Shown here: positions 1-10,449 of the stretch, one piece after another
Position numbering within the stretch: the stretch's first letter is position 1
Layout of the letters: each line of letters starts with the position of its first letter
Source: Dendrolimus kikuchii
Taxonomy: Eukaryota; Arthropoda; Insecta; Lepidoptera; Lasiocampidae
DNA length: 64,000 nucleotides
Reading direction: 5' to 3'
Assembly: GCA_019925095.2 (NCBI GenBank)
Contig: CM034390.1
Location: 2,405,501-2,469,500 of the forward strand
Program-made: the position numbers and the translations under genes
Notes under the pieces: generated by a model
Told to the model about the DNA's origin: nothing
The model's database searches: none
What the model saw: only the letters and a program-made list of their open reading frames with translations

Positions 1-299
1 TCTCCTCCGCACCTGATGGTCGTCAATCGAATTTCCCCTATTAAAAATAGGGCAAGGTAGAATGTCTATGTTGTATATATGGGATTGTCTATGTTGTTTG
101 TTTGTAAATAGTAATTCAAAAGAAATTAAACAATTTAATTAAAGAAAAAATAACACAAAACATTATCTATTTATTTATTTGGACAACACAACAGAGAACA
201 ATCAGTAATTTAATCTAGATTGTAATCCAATTATTTGAATTATCATGTCCAAGCTGGTTTGGACAGGGATACAAAATGAAAGATTATGTAATCGGAGCC
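1..299 (-). other. 3' UTR and poly(A) signals of an unidentified minus-strand gene
   Basis: On the minus strand this AT-rich stretch follows the stop codon at 300-302. Two overlapping AATAAA hexamers are seen at 170-179 (TTTATT on the plus strand), about 120 bases after the stop, which suits a 3' end there. No repeat is recognised in it. Confidence 0.45.
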
Positions 300-437
300 C
301 TATATATACGTAAATGGATCCTCTGGCTTGAATTCACCCATCGCCTGTCTTATGGCAACAATCCAGCTGAAATAAAGCCACCTAAGGACTCGAGCAGCCT
401 CTGAAAGGTCATTGACCAACAGTACAAGATCGAGTCC
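300..437 (-). CDS. Terminal coding exon of an unidentified gene
   Basis: A good minus-strand splice acceptor (a run of T then GTAG at 438-441) opens a 138-base exon ending in TAG at 300-302. Read in phase 0 it encodes 45 residues, with DLVLLVNDLSEAARVLRWLY near the start and PEDPFTYI at the end. The first part looks like an amphipathic or membrane helix. A second frame (one base later) is also open for 28 codons before a TAA, so the true phase is uncertain. I do not recognise the protein. Upstream exons are not identifiable between 441 and about 12 kb, where repeats dominate, so they are either far upstream or small. The AATAAA signals downstream support a genuine last exon, but the open frame alone could be chance. 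Confidence 0.4.
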   Translation of the reverse strand, partial: GLDLVLLVNDLSEAARVLRWLYFSWIVAIRQAMGEFKPEDPFTYI

Positions 438-880
438 CTACAAAAAAAAAACGTAAATCAATATTTATAATGATAATTCCAAAATTATTTTCAAATGCAC
501 TACGTGTCATAAAGCTGCGCGACCTTTCGATTTGATGTATTATTTATCTCAAGTCTTGATTCCCACATGGGTATTGTGTAGCGACAGACTACGCCAGCTA
601 CTAGCGCCAGCAATATCTGCTGTATAAGCTACATAACTGTGCAGTTTCATCAAAATCCATTCAGTAGTTTTTGCGTGGGAAAGTGATAAACATGCACCCA
701 TATATCCTCACAAACTTCCACGTTCGTAATATCAGTAGGATATAAATGGACGCCAAATGCATGACTCGCCCGAGGCGTCTAGATGGTCAAGACCGGCCTT
801 GGTGATCAGATGGCTGTTCCCATTGAGAAATCAACGGTTTTTCATAAAAAATCCGCCTAAAGTACATTAATCTAAAGAGG
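438..880. other. Non-coding stretch with an interspersed repeat fragment
   Basis: AT-rich sequence. Around 590-730 it carries the phrase 'catcaaaatccattcagtag' followed by 'gcgtgggaaag', which recurs in lepidopteran non-autonomous repeats. Nothing coding was found. Confidence 0.3.
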
Positions 881-1185
881 CCCTTAAGAATAGAAATCGC
901 TATTAATATTATAAATGCGAAAGAAACTCTGTCTGTCTGTTCCGTTTTCACGGAAAAACTACTGGACCGATTTGGCTGAAACTCAGTATATATATATTTC
1001 TTGATGTCGAGGATGAACATAGGATACTTTTTATCCCGAAAAATAGGATAGTTTCCAGGATAAAAATATATTTGTCTCTCTGTTTGTTATCCTTTTATGG
1101 AAAGACTATTGGATTGATTTGGCTGAAATTCGGTACATATGTAATTTTAATACCAAGGATGGCCAAGGGATAATACGTACATACA
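881..1185 (+). repeat. Interspersed repeat, family N
   Basis: This stretch holds 'ctgtctgttccgttttcacg' and 'ggaccgatttggctgaaact'. The reverse complement of the same text occurs at 25060-25250 and a diverged form at 10045-10260. It is a non-autonomous element of unknown class. It ends against the (ATGT)n tail of the next LINE fragment. Confidence 0.5.
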
Positions 1186-1527
1186 TACATAACTTCACGC
1201 CAGTTCCCTTGCGGGGTAGGCACGAACAACAGACAACAGAGTGCCATTTAGGCTTATTCTTACACACCTCACTTGCTTCTTTGACATTCATAACTCTTGT
1301 CATGTACGCTCGTCTGTTCTTAAGGCTCCTGACATCACCTTCTGCTAGTACACGATCAATTTGATCATGGAAGGTGTGTCGTGGCCTTCCACGACTTCTG
1401 CATCCATCCACTTTTACATTGTATATCTGTTTAGTCATTCTTTCATCATGCATTCTTTCCACATGCCCGAACCACCGGAGCATTCCTTTCCTTACCTTCA
1501 CCCCGACACTCTCTTTCAGAGTGTCGG
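1180..1527 (-). mobile_element. LINE-B (non-LTR retrotransposon) 3' end
   Basis: On the minus strand this encodes the C-terminal end of a reverse-transcriptase polyprotein, with the hallmark LRWFGHVERMHDERMTKQIY, then GRPRHTFHDQIDRVLAEGD, then the end of the ORF. An ATGT-repeat tail is seen as (acat)n at the left end. Frame differences before the last motif show it is dead. Eleven other copies of this 3' end lie in the window, all 5'-truncated. The clade cannot be assigned from this end alone. Confidence 0.8.
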
Positions 1528-1718
1528 GGATAATGATTTATGTAAAGTTTATCCCGGAAATTAGGATACGTTCTGTTCTTTTGTGATTTATCACTTTCGT
1601 CATTATGATCATTTTGGTCATTTATGTAGTTTACATCGACGGGGGATAGATAAATAAAACTAGAATGGTTTTAAATAGATGATGAAAGTTTGTATGAGAA
1701 CAATCATTACTCAAATTT
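1528..1718. other. Non-coding spacer with family N echo
   Basis: The segment after the LINE fragment ('ggataatgattta...atcccgg') resembles the downstream part of family N. No gene was seen. Confidence 0.25.
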
Positions 1719-2036
1719 TTTTTTTCTTTTTTTGCAGGAGTTCAGCAGACAGGCAGACGGCCCACTGGATGGAGAGCGGTTACTATCGCCTATGGACATT
1801 TGCAACACCAAAGTTGCTACAAATGCGCTGCTGCTCTCTTAAGTGAGTCTGGAACCTGGTCACTAATGCCGGAACACAACTCAAAGTTGTTATGGCGGCA
1901 TGCTCTAGACCAGGGGTGGTAGTCATCCAGTCGGGCAAATGCCCTACCACCTGGCTGTGGGTTGTTTAGTCGCCTCTTACGACAGGCCGCCCGGCCGCAG
2001 GAAATTGTATTCTTTCTCCGTTCCTGCACGGATAAT
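1719..2036 (-). mobile_element. Family A retroposon, nearly full length
   Basis: Poly(T) at the left and the signature 'atccgtgcaggaacggagaa' (reverse complement) at the right mark a minus-strand copy of the about 310-bp family A. In the sense direction the repeat begins with GTGCAGGAACGG and ends AATAAAAAA. The sense strand of most copies holds an open frame of about 70 codons (VQERRKNTISCGR... to ...RAAAHL). Whether this is the tail of a LINE ORF or chance is unknown. Confidence 0.8.
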
Positions 2037-2394
2037 AGATAGACATAAAAAATCATCACCTATAAAGAAAATGCGATAGCAACTCGATATGTCTACCTAT
2101 TAAGCTTTCACGGGAAACTACTAGGAATACTGGATTGGTTTTGCTGTAATTTTGTTTAAGTGTAGTTTTAATACCAAAAATGGACATAAATACAAAAACA
2201 AAATCCACCTGCATATCTGAAACAACGCACATTTCTTACCCGTCGGCATTTGAACTAATAACATTGAAACTATTGTAATTATTTTACGATCGTCTTCTTT
2301 TGTTTACTTATTGGCATACGGCCTATTGTTGTTTTGTAATAATTAGCTAGGTGTTACGGATTTTAAAGTACAAGCTGATTCTAAGAAATTCGGT
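2037..2394. other. Non-coding stretch, no feature seen
   Basis: AT-rich DNA with a weak family K-like phrase near 2100-2170 ('ttcacgggaaactactagga'). No open frame or RNA gene was found. Confidence 0.25.
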
Positions 2395-2662
2395 CTACGT
2401 TGCCGGGCGGACATATTGCATTTGTGCAGTATAAAACAATGACCTGATGGAGGGGGGAGGCAGTCGAACGAGAACCACGAGCGAAGCGAGACGTGTGTAC
2501 CACTTTGCGCGTTTTATTGAATTACGACCTTCTGCATTACGTTTGGACTTGTTGTGTTCGGTTATATTTGTACCTATGTTACAAGTGTTTGTATAGTTCT
2601 ATTAAACTCTATAGTAATTCTAACGGCATTTTAATTCGAGTCTCGCGACTCGTAACAATAAT
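2395..2662 (-). mobile_element. LTR-like fragment, family L
   Basis: Read on the minus strand, it starts TGTTACGAGTCGCGAGACTC and shares a long block with 11240-11570, including 'aattaaaatgccgtt' followed by the same Leu/Ile-like AT-rich text. The TGTTAC start is typical of LTR termini, so a solo or degraded LTR is likely. No gag or pol sequence is adjacent. Confidence 0.4.
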
Positions 2663-2839
2663 AATAAATACTTTTTCTGCAATTTTTAACTTTACGTTTG
2701 TTGATTAATAATAAATATTGTTTCTATGATTAATAAATAAATGATGATTAATATTACTTAAAAATTGATTTTTATTTGTGGTGTACCTGCAAAAATTTTC
2801 GTTGTCCTAGATGTACCTTGAACACAAAAAGTTTCCGGA

Positions 2840-3032
2840 ACACTGCTCTAGACTCTAGAGTATGCCGCCATAACAACCTTGAGTTGACCAGGTTCCAGTC
2901 TCCCTTAAAAGAGCAGCAGCGCATTAGTAGCTTTGGTGTTGCAAATGCCCATAGGCGATGGTAACCGCTTTCCAACAAGTGGGCCGTCTGCCTGTCTGCT
3001 GAACTCCTGCAATAAATAATTAAAAAAAGAAT
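2840..3032 (+). mobile_element. Family A retroposon, 5'-truncated
   Basis: This sense-strand copy begins inside the repeat ('gactctagagtatgccgcca') and runs to 'gaactcctgcaataaata' plus an A-rich tail at about 3032. The truncation at the 5' end with an intact 3' end fits target-primed reverse transcription. Confidence 0.75.
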
Positions 3033-3142
3033 GTAACCTGTATTACTGCCTGCTCTTTAAACAAGAGACTCGCAATAAAGGTTGACTAAACTCATGTGAT
3101 GACTGAGTTTAGAAAGAAAGAACATGTGTTGACTAGACTCAT

Positions 3143-3440
3143 GAGTCGTGGTAGCGTAATGGCTAGTGCACGCGTCCCAAACTCAAAGGGCGCGGGTTCG
3201 ATCCTGGCCGGAACGCATGCACCACTTAGACAGTTTTCTGATCTAATGTGCATATTCTTACAATTACCACGTGCTAATAACGGTGAAGGAAAACATCGTG
3301 ATGCAACCTACACATCGAGATAACCGATGTGTCAAACCTGCCAAGCCGCCTTGGACAAGCGTGGCGGGTATACGTCCGTTCCCCTATAATGGGAGGCCCG
3401 AGCCCAGCAGTGGGACATTTATGGGCTGATGTTATTTTGT
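3143..3440 (+). mobile_element. tRNA-derived SINE, family T1
   Basis: The head carries a Pol III A-box-like 'tggtagcgtaatgg' and a B box 'gggttcgatcctgg' spaced as in a tRNA. The body runs to the conserved 'cagtgggacatttatgggct' near 3400-3425. Other copies or pieces are at 10450-10620, 19520-19570 and 20505-20790 (reverse). This is a dispersed SINE rather than a functional tRNA gene, because the head does not fold as a complete tRNA. Confidence 0.75.
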
Positions 3441-3640
3441 TATAAACTCATGTGTCTCTATATTTTCTAGATCTAGAATTCTATTTGAATAAAAATATAT
3501 TTACGAAAACGCTGGTGTTGACGAGCCACACAGTTCAAAGCTACATACTACATAAGTCACTCACCCCGCTCAATAATAAAAGTGGATCATAGAAAAATTA
3601 AAATACTATTTTCTGTAGTTTTAGAACTATTGCCGGCGAG
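3441..3640. other. Non-coding spacer
   Basis: No recognisable feature, only AT-rich sequence between two repeats. Confidence 0.25.
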
Positions 3641-4022
3641 CAGAGCTTATATACGCTGCCAACAACCCCTGTATCTTTATATAAAGTTTTATAGTAACAC
3701 TAGAACTGGACTTGAAATTCCCCCAGGATTCTCGGGACAAAAAGTAACGCAGCATTTAAAAAATAATGTAAGTACAAACCACTCCCGGGAAAAAAATATT
3801 AAGCATTCAGTAGATCAGACCATCAAAAATCACTTTAAAATTAGATTTTTATAATCTGTCAATTTTAAATAATTTTCAGAAAATGCCCGCGGGATTTCCC
3901 GGATAAAAAGTAGCGTAGATTTCGAATTTGAAATTTACTGTCAATCAGTGAAAACCGAATTGAAATCGGTCCAGTAGTTTTTACGTGAATCCCGACAAAC
4001 AGACACAGAAATATTGTGTTGA
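3641..4022 (+). repeat. Interspersed repeat, family K
   Basis: It shows the characteristic 'cccgcgggatttcccggata' and 'acgtgaatcccgacaaacag'. Related copies are at 22330-22640, 47600-47940 and 62200-62600. Open frames here are short and unconserved. It is a non-autonomous element of undetermined class. Confidence 0.55.
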
Positions 4023-4054
4023 ATGAGACACACAGTGTTGCAGCAAGTTTCTTG

Positions 4055-4435
4055 CTGGCTACCGCTTCGGGGGGCCTTTAGCTATCAAGGGAGCAAAGGA
4101 TTCATCACCCCCGCTGACGAAATGAATGTGTTCTGATTCCCGGGGCACTTTGAGACACTTTTTGCGCTGGATCGGACTGGGCGTAACTACGTTCTAAGTC
4201 TCAGCCTTTCCTACAAAAAAAAGCGCGGGGCACATGGGAGGAGGGTGGTTTTAGTGGGTAGTGGTTGTTGCCCTTGCAACTTCTCTGAGTCTCCACACAA
4301 GCTGGCTTGATTATTGTTCGGATTGCCCGTTTTCAAAGGGGAAAGCCTTCATGATCAACTATGGTCTAATCCCTTGCAAAGGACCCAGTATTGTACGTAA
4401 ATAGCATTTCCCCCGCCTTAAAAAAAAAAAGTTTC
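4055..4435 (+). mobile_element. Poly(A)-tailed retroposon, family E
   Basis: The sequence runs from 'ccgcttcggggggcctttag' to 'cccgccttaaaaaaaaaa'. A close copy lies at 42885-43252 in the same orientation and a truncated reverse copy at 39105-39350. The constant 3' end with an A tail and variable 5' end indicate retroposition. Confidence 0.65.
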
Positions 4436-4777
4436 TTGCTGGTGTGCTGAAGACCATATGAATTGACAGCTATGTCAAATCTGTCACATCAAGGAAAGAG
4501 ATGTCATGCTGGTGAGTTAAAGAGAAGGGTATAAAATCATGATGAAATTGTTAAGTTTTTATAGTATAGATATTAAATAGAGGCAAATTATTACATGCTT
4601 TCTTGCTTGATCTAAATAAAAATTGCATCGTGTTCTCCATCGTTTATATAGTATATTCCAGGTGGTATTTTTTTTTTAAATAGCTTCAATGTACTGACAC
4701 GTCATATTTTGAATTTTATAATATTATAGATTTGTAACTGTGAGTTTGTTTGTTCCTTATTTACTTACAGTTTATAT
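4436..4777. other. Non-coding stretch with family K tail
   Basis: The phrase 'tagcttcaatgtactgacac' at about 4680 is the terminal part of family K, also found near 48235 and 62580. Nothing coding was seen. Confidence 0.3.
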
Positions 4778-4788
4778 AAACCAATTTT

Positions 4789-5060
4789 ATAATAAAACTA
4801 CGTTTTAACGGTTTTGAGCGCGGTAATTTTATTTGATTTTGGTTTTTCCGACGTTTCGGCCACTTTTCAGTGGCCGTGATCACGGAAGACAAAGATGTCA
4901 AGTGTCAACGAGTATTGTTAAAGTTTTATTTAGCCTATCGCCAACTTATTAATTTTAATTAAATAATTTTAATTTTTTTTATGGTTATTATTTACTCTAT
5001 GGGAGCCTAATCTAATTTATTTGTGTATACAAGTCGCGAAAACTTAAGAAAATATTATGT
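4789..5060 (-). mobile_element. Penelope-like element terminus (pLTR), with 11-bp target duplication
   Basis: It contains the terminal block of the window's Penelope-like family: 'cgttttaacggtttt', then the 'gacgtttcggccacttttca' hairpin, then 'tcgcgaaaacttaagaaaat' at the right end. AAACCAATTTT occurs exactly on both flanks (4778-4788 and 5061-5071), giving clean boundaries. No coding part is present, so this is an isolated terminal repeat. The element class is inferred from the GIY-YIG ORFs carried by the two longer copies. Confidence 0.75.
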
Positions 5061-5212
5061 AAACCAATTTTCATAAAATACGGTAGATTTAAATTGGGCT
5101 TTCTTTAAAAACGAGACTGAGGGACGATTTTTCAATTGGATAAAAGATATTGGCCAAATAAATAACCTGCCTAGATTTAAAAATAAAACAATTCTACTGT
5201 TTTATTCATACA

Positions 5213-5580
5213 ACGGTTATTTTTAATTTTCCCATGTGTTATTTTATTATCCTCGTACATCTGCGTATTTACAGGAACGTTTTGATTTCCTACATCTTTC
5301 TCATTCCCGTGATTTGCGCTCTAGTAATAATCTCTCCTTAATGACACCTGTACACACCTCTTCCGTCGTTGATAACTCCTTCAAGGCACAGGCTGTCCGT
5401 TTATGGAACTCACTGCCACTCAACATCAGACAAGCTAAATCCATATTGTCTTTTAAACTGATGGTTACTAAAATATCTTTGGTTCTCGCAAGTCTAAATA
5501 AAACATGCTGCTGATTTTGTATATAGTATGATATATCTTATTTTTGTATAGTATATAAAGTATTTTATTTTTTTTAATTC
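5213..5580 (+). mobile_element. LINE fragment (CR1/Jockey-like ORF2 C-terminus)
   Basis: The encoded peptide contains RTSAYLQERFDFLHLSHSRD and, further on, FKAQAVRLWNSLPLNIRQAK, ending at a TGA at 5512-5514. The 'F...rlWNsLP..iR' block is characteristic of the extreme C-terminus of CR1/Jockey-type reverse-transcriptase ORFs. Only the last 100 codons or so and a short 3' flank are present, so the copy is dead and 5'-truncated. Confidence 0.7.
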
Positions 5581-5636
5581 TTGTAATGCTTCTTATTCTT
5601 TATTGTCTTCGCCACTGTTGTCTTAATATTTTCGTT

Positions 5637-5955
5637 GGAGTTTTTGGCGGGAACTGAAAGGAGATGTTGTGCTGTGCAGTTTTATTTTCTAAAAATGTGT
5701 AAAATTACTCTAAAATGAACGAATAGTTGTAGGATATTTATAGTTTTTGAATAGTAATTATGTGTTTTCGGAGAAATGTGAATTGTAAAGTCAAATGTTG
5801 CCTTTTGAGTTGTGACAAGAACTCCGTTGAATGGCACTAGCTGATAACCTACAGTTCAGTTGTGCTATACATAGGTCTAAGAAAATGAAGAAACTACATT
5901 GAATCTAAGATCTGGCTTAAAGGCCTAGCTGCCAAGCCATGAAATCCAAAAAAAA
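5637..5955 (+). mobile_element. Retroposon family H
   Basis: It begins 'gagtttttggcgggaactga' and ends 'aaggcctagctgccaagcca' plus an A-rich run. Same-strand copies are at 37492-37800 and 52316-52595. The constant ends and A-rich 3' flank fit a retroposed SINE or LINE 3' end. Confidence 0.6.
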
Positions 5956-5965
5956 ACTCTTAGTT

Positions 5966-6108
5966 TAGAGGGTTGCCTGGAAGAGATCGCTTTAAGCGAT
6001 AAGGCCGCTCTTTGTTCAACATTTACTGTACTTAGTTTTAAGAAAATAGTTTTAATTTTTGGTGAACAATAAAATGTTTTCATTCATTCATTCATTCATT
6101 CGCTTATT
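5966..6108 (+). mobile_element. LINE 3' end, family I, with (CATT)n tail
   Basis: It shows 'gagatcgctttaagcgataa' (a small hairpin) followed by 'gtgaacaataaaatgttttc' and a CATT tandem tail. Other copies are at 10330-10440 (+), 38045-38190 (-) and 60690-60825 (-). A microsatellite tail is typical of some non-LTR elements. Confidence 0.65.
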
Positions 6109-6170
6109 GTTATGAAAACTTTTAAACTAATGATTGAAAAATCGGCACTAAAACAGGTTTCCTACTTCAG

Positions 6171-6392
6171 TGCAAAGGTGCTACAAATGCGCTGTGAGTC
6201 TGGAACCTGGTCACTAATGCCGGAACATAACTCAAAGTTGTTATGGCGGCCTGCTCTAGACTAGGGGTGGTAGCCATCCAGTCGGGAAAATGCCCTACCA
6301 CCTGGCTGTGGGTTGTTTAGTCGCCTCTTACGACAGGCCGCCCGGCCGCAGGAAATTGTATTCTTTCTCCGTTCCTGCACGGATATAATAAT
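6171..6392 (-). mobile_element. Family A retroposon, 3'-deleted copy
   Basis: This is a minus-strand copy that lacks the poly(A) end and has an internal deletion near 6190, but keeps the intact start signature (reverse of GTGCAGGAACGG) at 6381-6392. Confidence 0.7.
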
Positions 6393-6690
6393 AATAATAC
6401 CCAGTCATTGAGATATAACATGTCTATATGATCTAAGTGCGTAATATAGTTCGGTTTTCAATATAAAATACATTTCAAATTGTGTGGAAAAGTGGAAATA
6501 TGTCAGGTGTCTTGACAGAAAGCTTTCATTATATTTCTATTTCGGTGCAAGTGACCTGGAATTGTCAGTTTCCCGTGGCAGCGCGTGCGCATCTAAATTA
6601 GGACCAAGTTCACATAAATAGGGTTTTTGTTAATTGAAAGAAAGAAAGAAAAAATATTTATTTAGGACAAGATACAATAAGTCTTATATG
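6393..6690. other. Non-coding spacer
   Basis: AT-rich DNA with no recognisable feature. Confidence 0.25.
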
Positions 6691-7014
6691 ATAATATATA
6701 CATACATACATACATAACTTCACGCCAGTTCCCTTGCGGGGTAGACACGAACAACAGAGTGCCATTTAGGCTTATTCTTACACACCTTACTTGCCTCTTT
6801 GACATTCATAACTCTTGTCATGCAAGCTCGTCGGTTCTTAAGGCTCCTGACATCACCTTCTGCTAGTACACGATCAATTTGATCATGGAAGGTGTGTCGT
6901 GGCCTTCCACGACTTCTGCATCCATCCACTTTTGCATTGTATATCTGTTTAGTCATTCTTTCATCATGCATTCTTTCCACATGCCCGAACCACCGGAGCA
7001 TTCCTTTCCTTACC
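6691..7014 (-). mobile_element. LINE-B 3' end
   Basis: The minus-strand reading frame from 7001 down to 6720 is uninterrupted for 93 codons and matches the other LINE-B C-termini, ending in PARELA. The (ATGT)n tail is seen as 'acatacatacatacataa' at 6697-6718. Confidence 0.8.
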
Positions 7015-7174
7015 TATGATATTATGTAACAATTAATTGTGATGTCCTAAAAAGGCTCTTGCTCAGCATATTAATATATGATATTTAACTATATTTATTG
7101 CTAGAATATAACATTTACTAAATTTTTAACTATATTTAATGCAGGAGTGAAGCAAAATGGCTGAAGGGGTACCT

Positions 7175-7554
7175 GGGGCCCAATTCCGCTATTAATTACT
7201 ATCTCGTCCAAATCGCTGGACACTATCGTCTGAAACATACCCTATGTTTGTCTGATTTCGGTATTCTGTTAATTCCAATGGCGTGCTCGTGGCACGCCAC
7301 ACTGTTTTCAAATATTTATAAACGAAAACTAACGAAATAAATGTTTAAAATTTTGGTAGCTTTTCAATATTCATTTCGGCTAAAGCCTTTGCTGCTAATA
7401 GTAATACCAATTTTTTCTGCTATTATTCCGTCGCGACGATATCGAATAGATATTGTGGATTTAGTAGAATACGAATTTTTGACACTATCGCAATGGAATT
7501 GTACTTTAAAAATCTTCGCAACGGTAAGATATTGGAATAGCAGAATTGCGCTCC
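7175..7554. mobile_element. Candidate MITE with short inverted ends
   Basis: The left end 'gcccaattccgctatt' and the reverse complement of the right end 'gcgcaattctgctatt' match at 14 of 16 positions. The element splits a degraded family A-like sequence ('gcaggag' before it, 'gttaccgtcgcctatggaca' after it). Transposase class and target duplication could not be settled. Confidence 0.4.
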
Positions 7555-7663
7555 TGTCTGATAGTTACCGTCGCCTATGGACATTCGCAACACCAGAGAT
7601 GCTGCTAACATCAAATCAATTTTATGACATCTTTAAGAAACCTGTGACGTAATGCCTTTTTTA

Positions 7664-8035
7664 TTGCGAAGCTGGCACACAGGCAGGCAGGTCAGCTCAT
7701 GGAAAGTGGTTACCATCGCTTATAGACGTTTGCAACACCAGTGGCGAAGCGAACACGTTGCCAGCCTTTAGGATGCGATAGGGGGATGAGATAAAGACAT
7801 CAGACAGGAGGGGAAGGGATATGGAATTGGAATAGAAGTATGGGATAGGAGGAGGGAGGATAGGAGGTGGAACGGGATAGAGGGTATGGGATATGGGATT
7901 GGAATAGATGTATGGGTAAGGAGGAGGGAGGATAGAAGCAGGAACGGGATGGAGGGGATGGGATTGGAATAGGAGTATGGGATAGGAAAGGTGGGATAGG
8001 AGGGGGAAGTGGGCGATTAGAACTCACTCATCGCA
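7664..8035 (-). repeat. Minisatellite-bearing repeat, copy 1
   Basis: On the minus strand this reads as C/T-rich text with tandem variants of 'tatcccatacttctattcca'. It is joined on the left to 'gtttgcaacaccagtggcga'. The same flank style and minisatellite type recur at 58590-59210, indicating one dispersed element with a variable internal array. The apparent proline-rich frame on the minus strand (7800-8027) is a by-product of the repeat. Confidence 0.55.
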
Positions 8036-8049
8036 CAAAAGACGATTAG

Positions 8050-8316
8050 CTTAGAGCTTTTTTTATTGCATGAGTTCAGCAGACAGGCAGACGGCCCACC
8101 TGATGGAAAGCGGTTACCATCGCCTATGACTGGAATCTGCCACCAATTCCGGAACGTAACTCAAAGTTGTTATGGCGGCATACTCTAGACCAGCGATGGT
8201 AGCAATCCAGACCGGCAAATACCCTACCACCTGGCTGTGGATAGTTTTGTCGGCTCTTACGACAGGCCACCCCAACACAGGAAATTGTATTCTTTCTCCG
8301 TTCCTTCACGGATAGA
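8050..8316 (-). mobile_element. Family A retroposon, internally deleted
   Basis: Both ends of the repeat are present (poly(T) then 'gagttcagcagacaggcaga' on the left, reverse start signature on the right), with a deletion of about 60 bases after 8125. Confidence 0.7.
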
Positions 8317-8469
8317 ATAGGACTAATCGTTTCACGCCGATATTCTGTAAGATGCTATGGGCAAACCTTAGCTGGGAGCTAATTCCAAATCTCTAAGGTG
8401 TGCAAGCAAAATGTTTTTAAAAAACTTCGCGTACAGGTGCGTAGCGACTTGATATAGCTGAGCTCAACA

Positions 8470-8783
8470 TTTTTTTTTTATTGCAGGAGATCAGCAGACA
8501 GGCAGACGGCCCACTTGATGAAAAACGGTTACAATCGCCTATGGACATTTGCAACACCAAAGTTGCTACAAATGCGCTGCTGCTCTCTTAAGGGAGACTG
8601 GAACCTGGTCACTAGTGCCGGAACACAACTCAAGGTTGTTATGGCGACATACTGTAGACCAGGGGTGGCAGCCATCCAGTCGGGCAAATGCCCTACCACC
8701 TGGCTGTGGGTTATTTTGGCGCCTCTTATGACAGGCCGCTCGGCCGCAGGAAATTGTATTCTTTCTCCGTTCCTACACGGATA
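8470..8783 (-). mobile_element. Family A retroposon, full length
   Basis: A full-length minus-strand copy, from poly(T) at 8470 to the start signature at 8783. A few substitutions break the 70-codon sense frame. Confidence 0.8.
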
Positions 8784-9016
8784 AAAAAGAGCTCCTCAGA
8801 ACATTCCCTATTGTACAGAAGGCTCTACCTTCTAGGCAGAGTCGCGAAATCTCTCCGAAGGCCAGACTGTCAGTGAGCATGGTATCGTTGACAACATGAA
8901 GAGCTACAACTCGACGTTGAATAAAGCTGGTAAGCATACTAACCTGTTTTTCAAAACATAATATTTTTTTTTTTTATCACATGCGACGGTGGTATACATA
9001 ATTATTGTACGATTAC
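8784..9016. other. Non-coding spacer
   Basis: No repeat or gene was recognised. Confidence 0.25.
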
Positions 9017-9200
9017 TTACATCGTGTACTAGCAGAAGGTGATGTCAGGAGCCTTAGGAACAGACGAGCGTGCATGACAAGAGTTATGAATGTCAAAGAA
9101 GCAAGTGAGGTGTGTAAGAATAAGCCTAAATCGCGCTCTGTTGTTCGTGCCTACCCCGCAAGGGAACTGACGTGAAGTTATGTATGTATGTATGTATGTA
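9017..9200 (+). mobile_element. LINE-B 3' end, short copy
   Basis: It starts inside the ORF at 'catcgtgtactagcagaagg' and ends in four ATGT units at about 9180-9200. One frame-breaking difference is present. Confidence 0.75.
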
Positions 9201-9877
9201 CTTACATTTTAATAATAAATATATAACTACTATATATACAAATATACATATAAGTTATATATATATACAAGGTGATAAAATGCAAGTATTTAAACATAAT
9301 AAATATATAACTATATGCAATATAATATCTACTAATTATATAAAATTACATATCATTATATTGCAGATAGAATTTCCTGACTAAGTTCTTAAATGTTATT
9401 AGGGATTGTCTATTAATAAATTTAAAAAAACAAGTATGATGTACGCCGCTATTGCTACACAGACTGCGTTTCTTTCGAATTAAACTCTCGAGTACTGTAG
9501 CTTTTTTTACGATACAGCAGCGGCGCTCCAGCACCGGAAATAGCACTGTTTATCATACTCCAAATATTCCAATCGGGACCAGAGGCGTACTCAGTTATTA
9601 CAGAATACATTTCGCTGGAGAATTTCAGCTTCAAAATACTTATCCTGCTAGCTGCTAAAAGCAATTGTAACACAGCTTTGATCGTAGTACAAGGTCTTGG
9701 CAATCGGCTTAAAGTAAGAAAATATTTCCAAATACGAAACGCAGAAAGCCAATAGATATATATACAAACATAAAACATTTTGTGATGTGATTATAGAATA
9801 TTTATTTGTCGTTGGATTATGATGATACTTAAACGTATATATGTACTCATTGTTCGTCTATAAACATTTATATACTT

Positions 9878-9912
<35 letters not shown>

Positions 9913-10044
9913 TTGAATGGTATATATACTAAGTATATATCTATTTAATCTATACATATAATAAAACTGTAGAGGTCGAATTTCTGTACAATGAAAAAAA
10001 TTGCTAAAATCTGAGTCAGGGGGATGTAAGAAGTAAAACAGAAC
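9201..10044. other. AT-rich non-coding stretch with (AT)n tract
   Basis: A dinucleotide AT tract lies at about 9879-9909. Apparent frames of 66-107 codons at 9346-9778 overlap on both strands and show no recognised domain, so none is called as a gene. Confidence 0.3.
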
Positions 10045-10260
10045 AATTTTTTTTATTTTTCGTTTCTCTGTTTGTACCGGCTAATCTCTGAAACGACTGG
10101 ACCGATTTAAACGAAATTTTGTATGGTGGTAGCTTATATCCCTGGTCAACATATAGAATACTTTTGATCCCGATAAATTAAAGAGTTCCCATGGGATAGA
10201 TAAAAACCCGCACAACGCTGACGAACTCGCAGGCATCAGATAGTGTCTGTATATATAACA
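10045..10260 (+). repeat. Family N-like interspersed repeat
   Basis: It holds 'tctctgtttgtaccggctaa' and 'gaccgatttaaacgaaattt', a diverged form of family N. The preceding 'cataataaaactgtagaggt' is common to one end of such elements. Confidence 0.4.
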
Positions 10261-10324
10261 TGTGTGTATTTATTACTTAAATGTAAGTAATCGTAGTTTG
10301 TTTGACAACAATTTTCATCTCAAT

Positions 10325-10445
10325 TCATTTTTAAGGTTGTCTGGAAGAGATCGCTTTTTAGCGATAAGAACGCCTTTTGTGAATAACTAGTATAATATTT
10401 CTCTGTCAGTTCAGTTTTGTATTTGTGTACATTAAAAAAAAAATG
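10325..10445 (+). mobile_element. LINE 3' end, family I, partial
   Basis: This is a diverged copy of the 'ctggaagagatcgcttttta' hairpin block, without the CATT tail. Confidence 0.5.
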
Positions 10446-10449
10446 TAAA

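Noticed and set aside
3143..3230. Possible tRNA gene
   Set aside because: A and B boxes are present, but the flanks continue as a dispersed SINE with other copies in the window, and no complete cloverleaf is apparent.
7800..8027. Proline/serine-rich minus-strand frame
   Set aside because: It is a by-product of a C/T-rich minisatellite related to the one at 58.6 kb.
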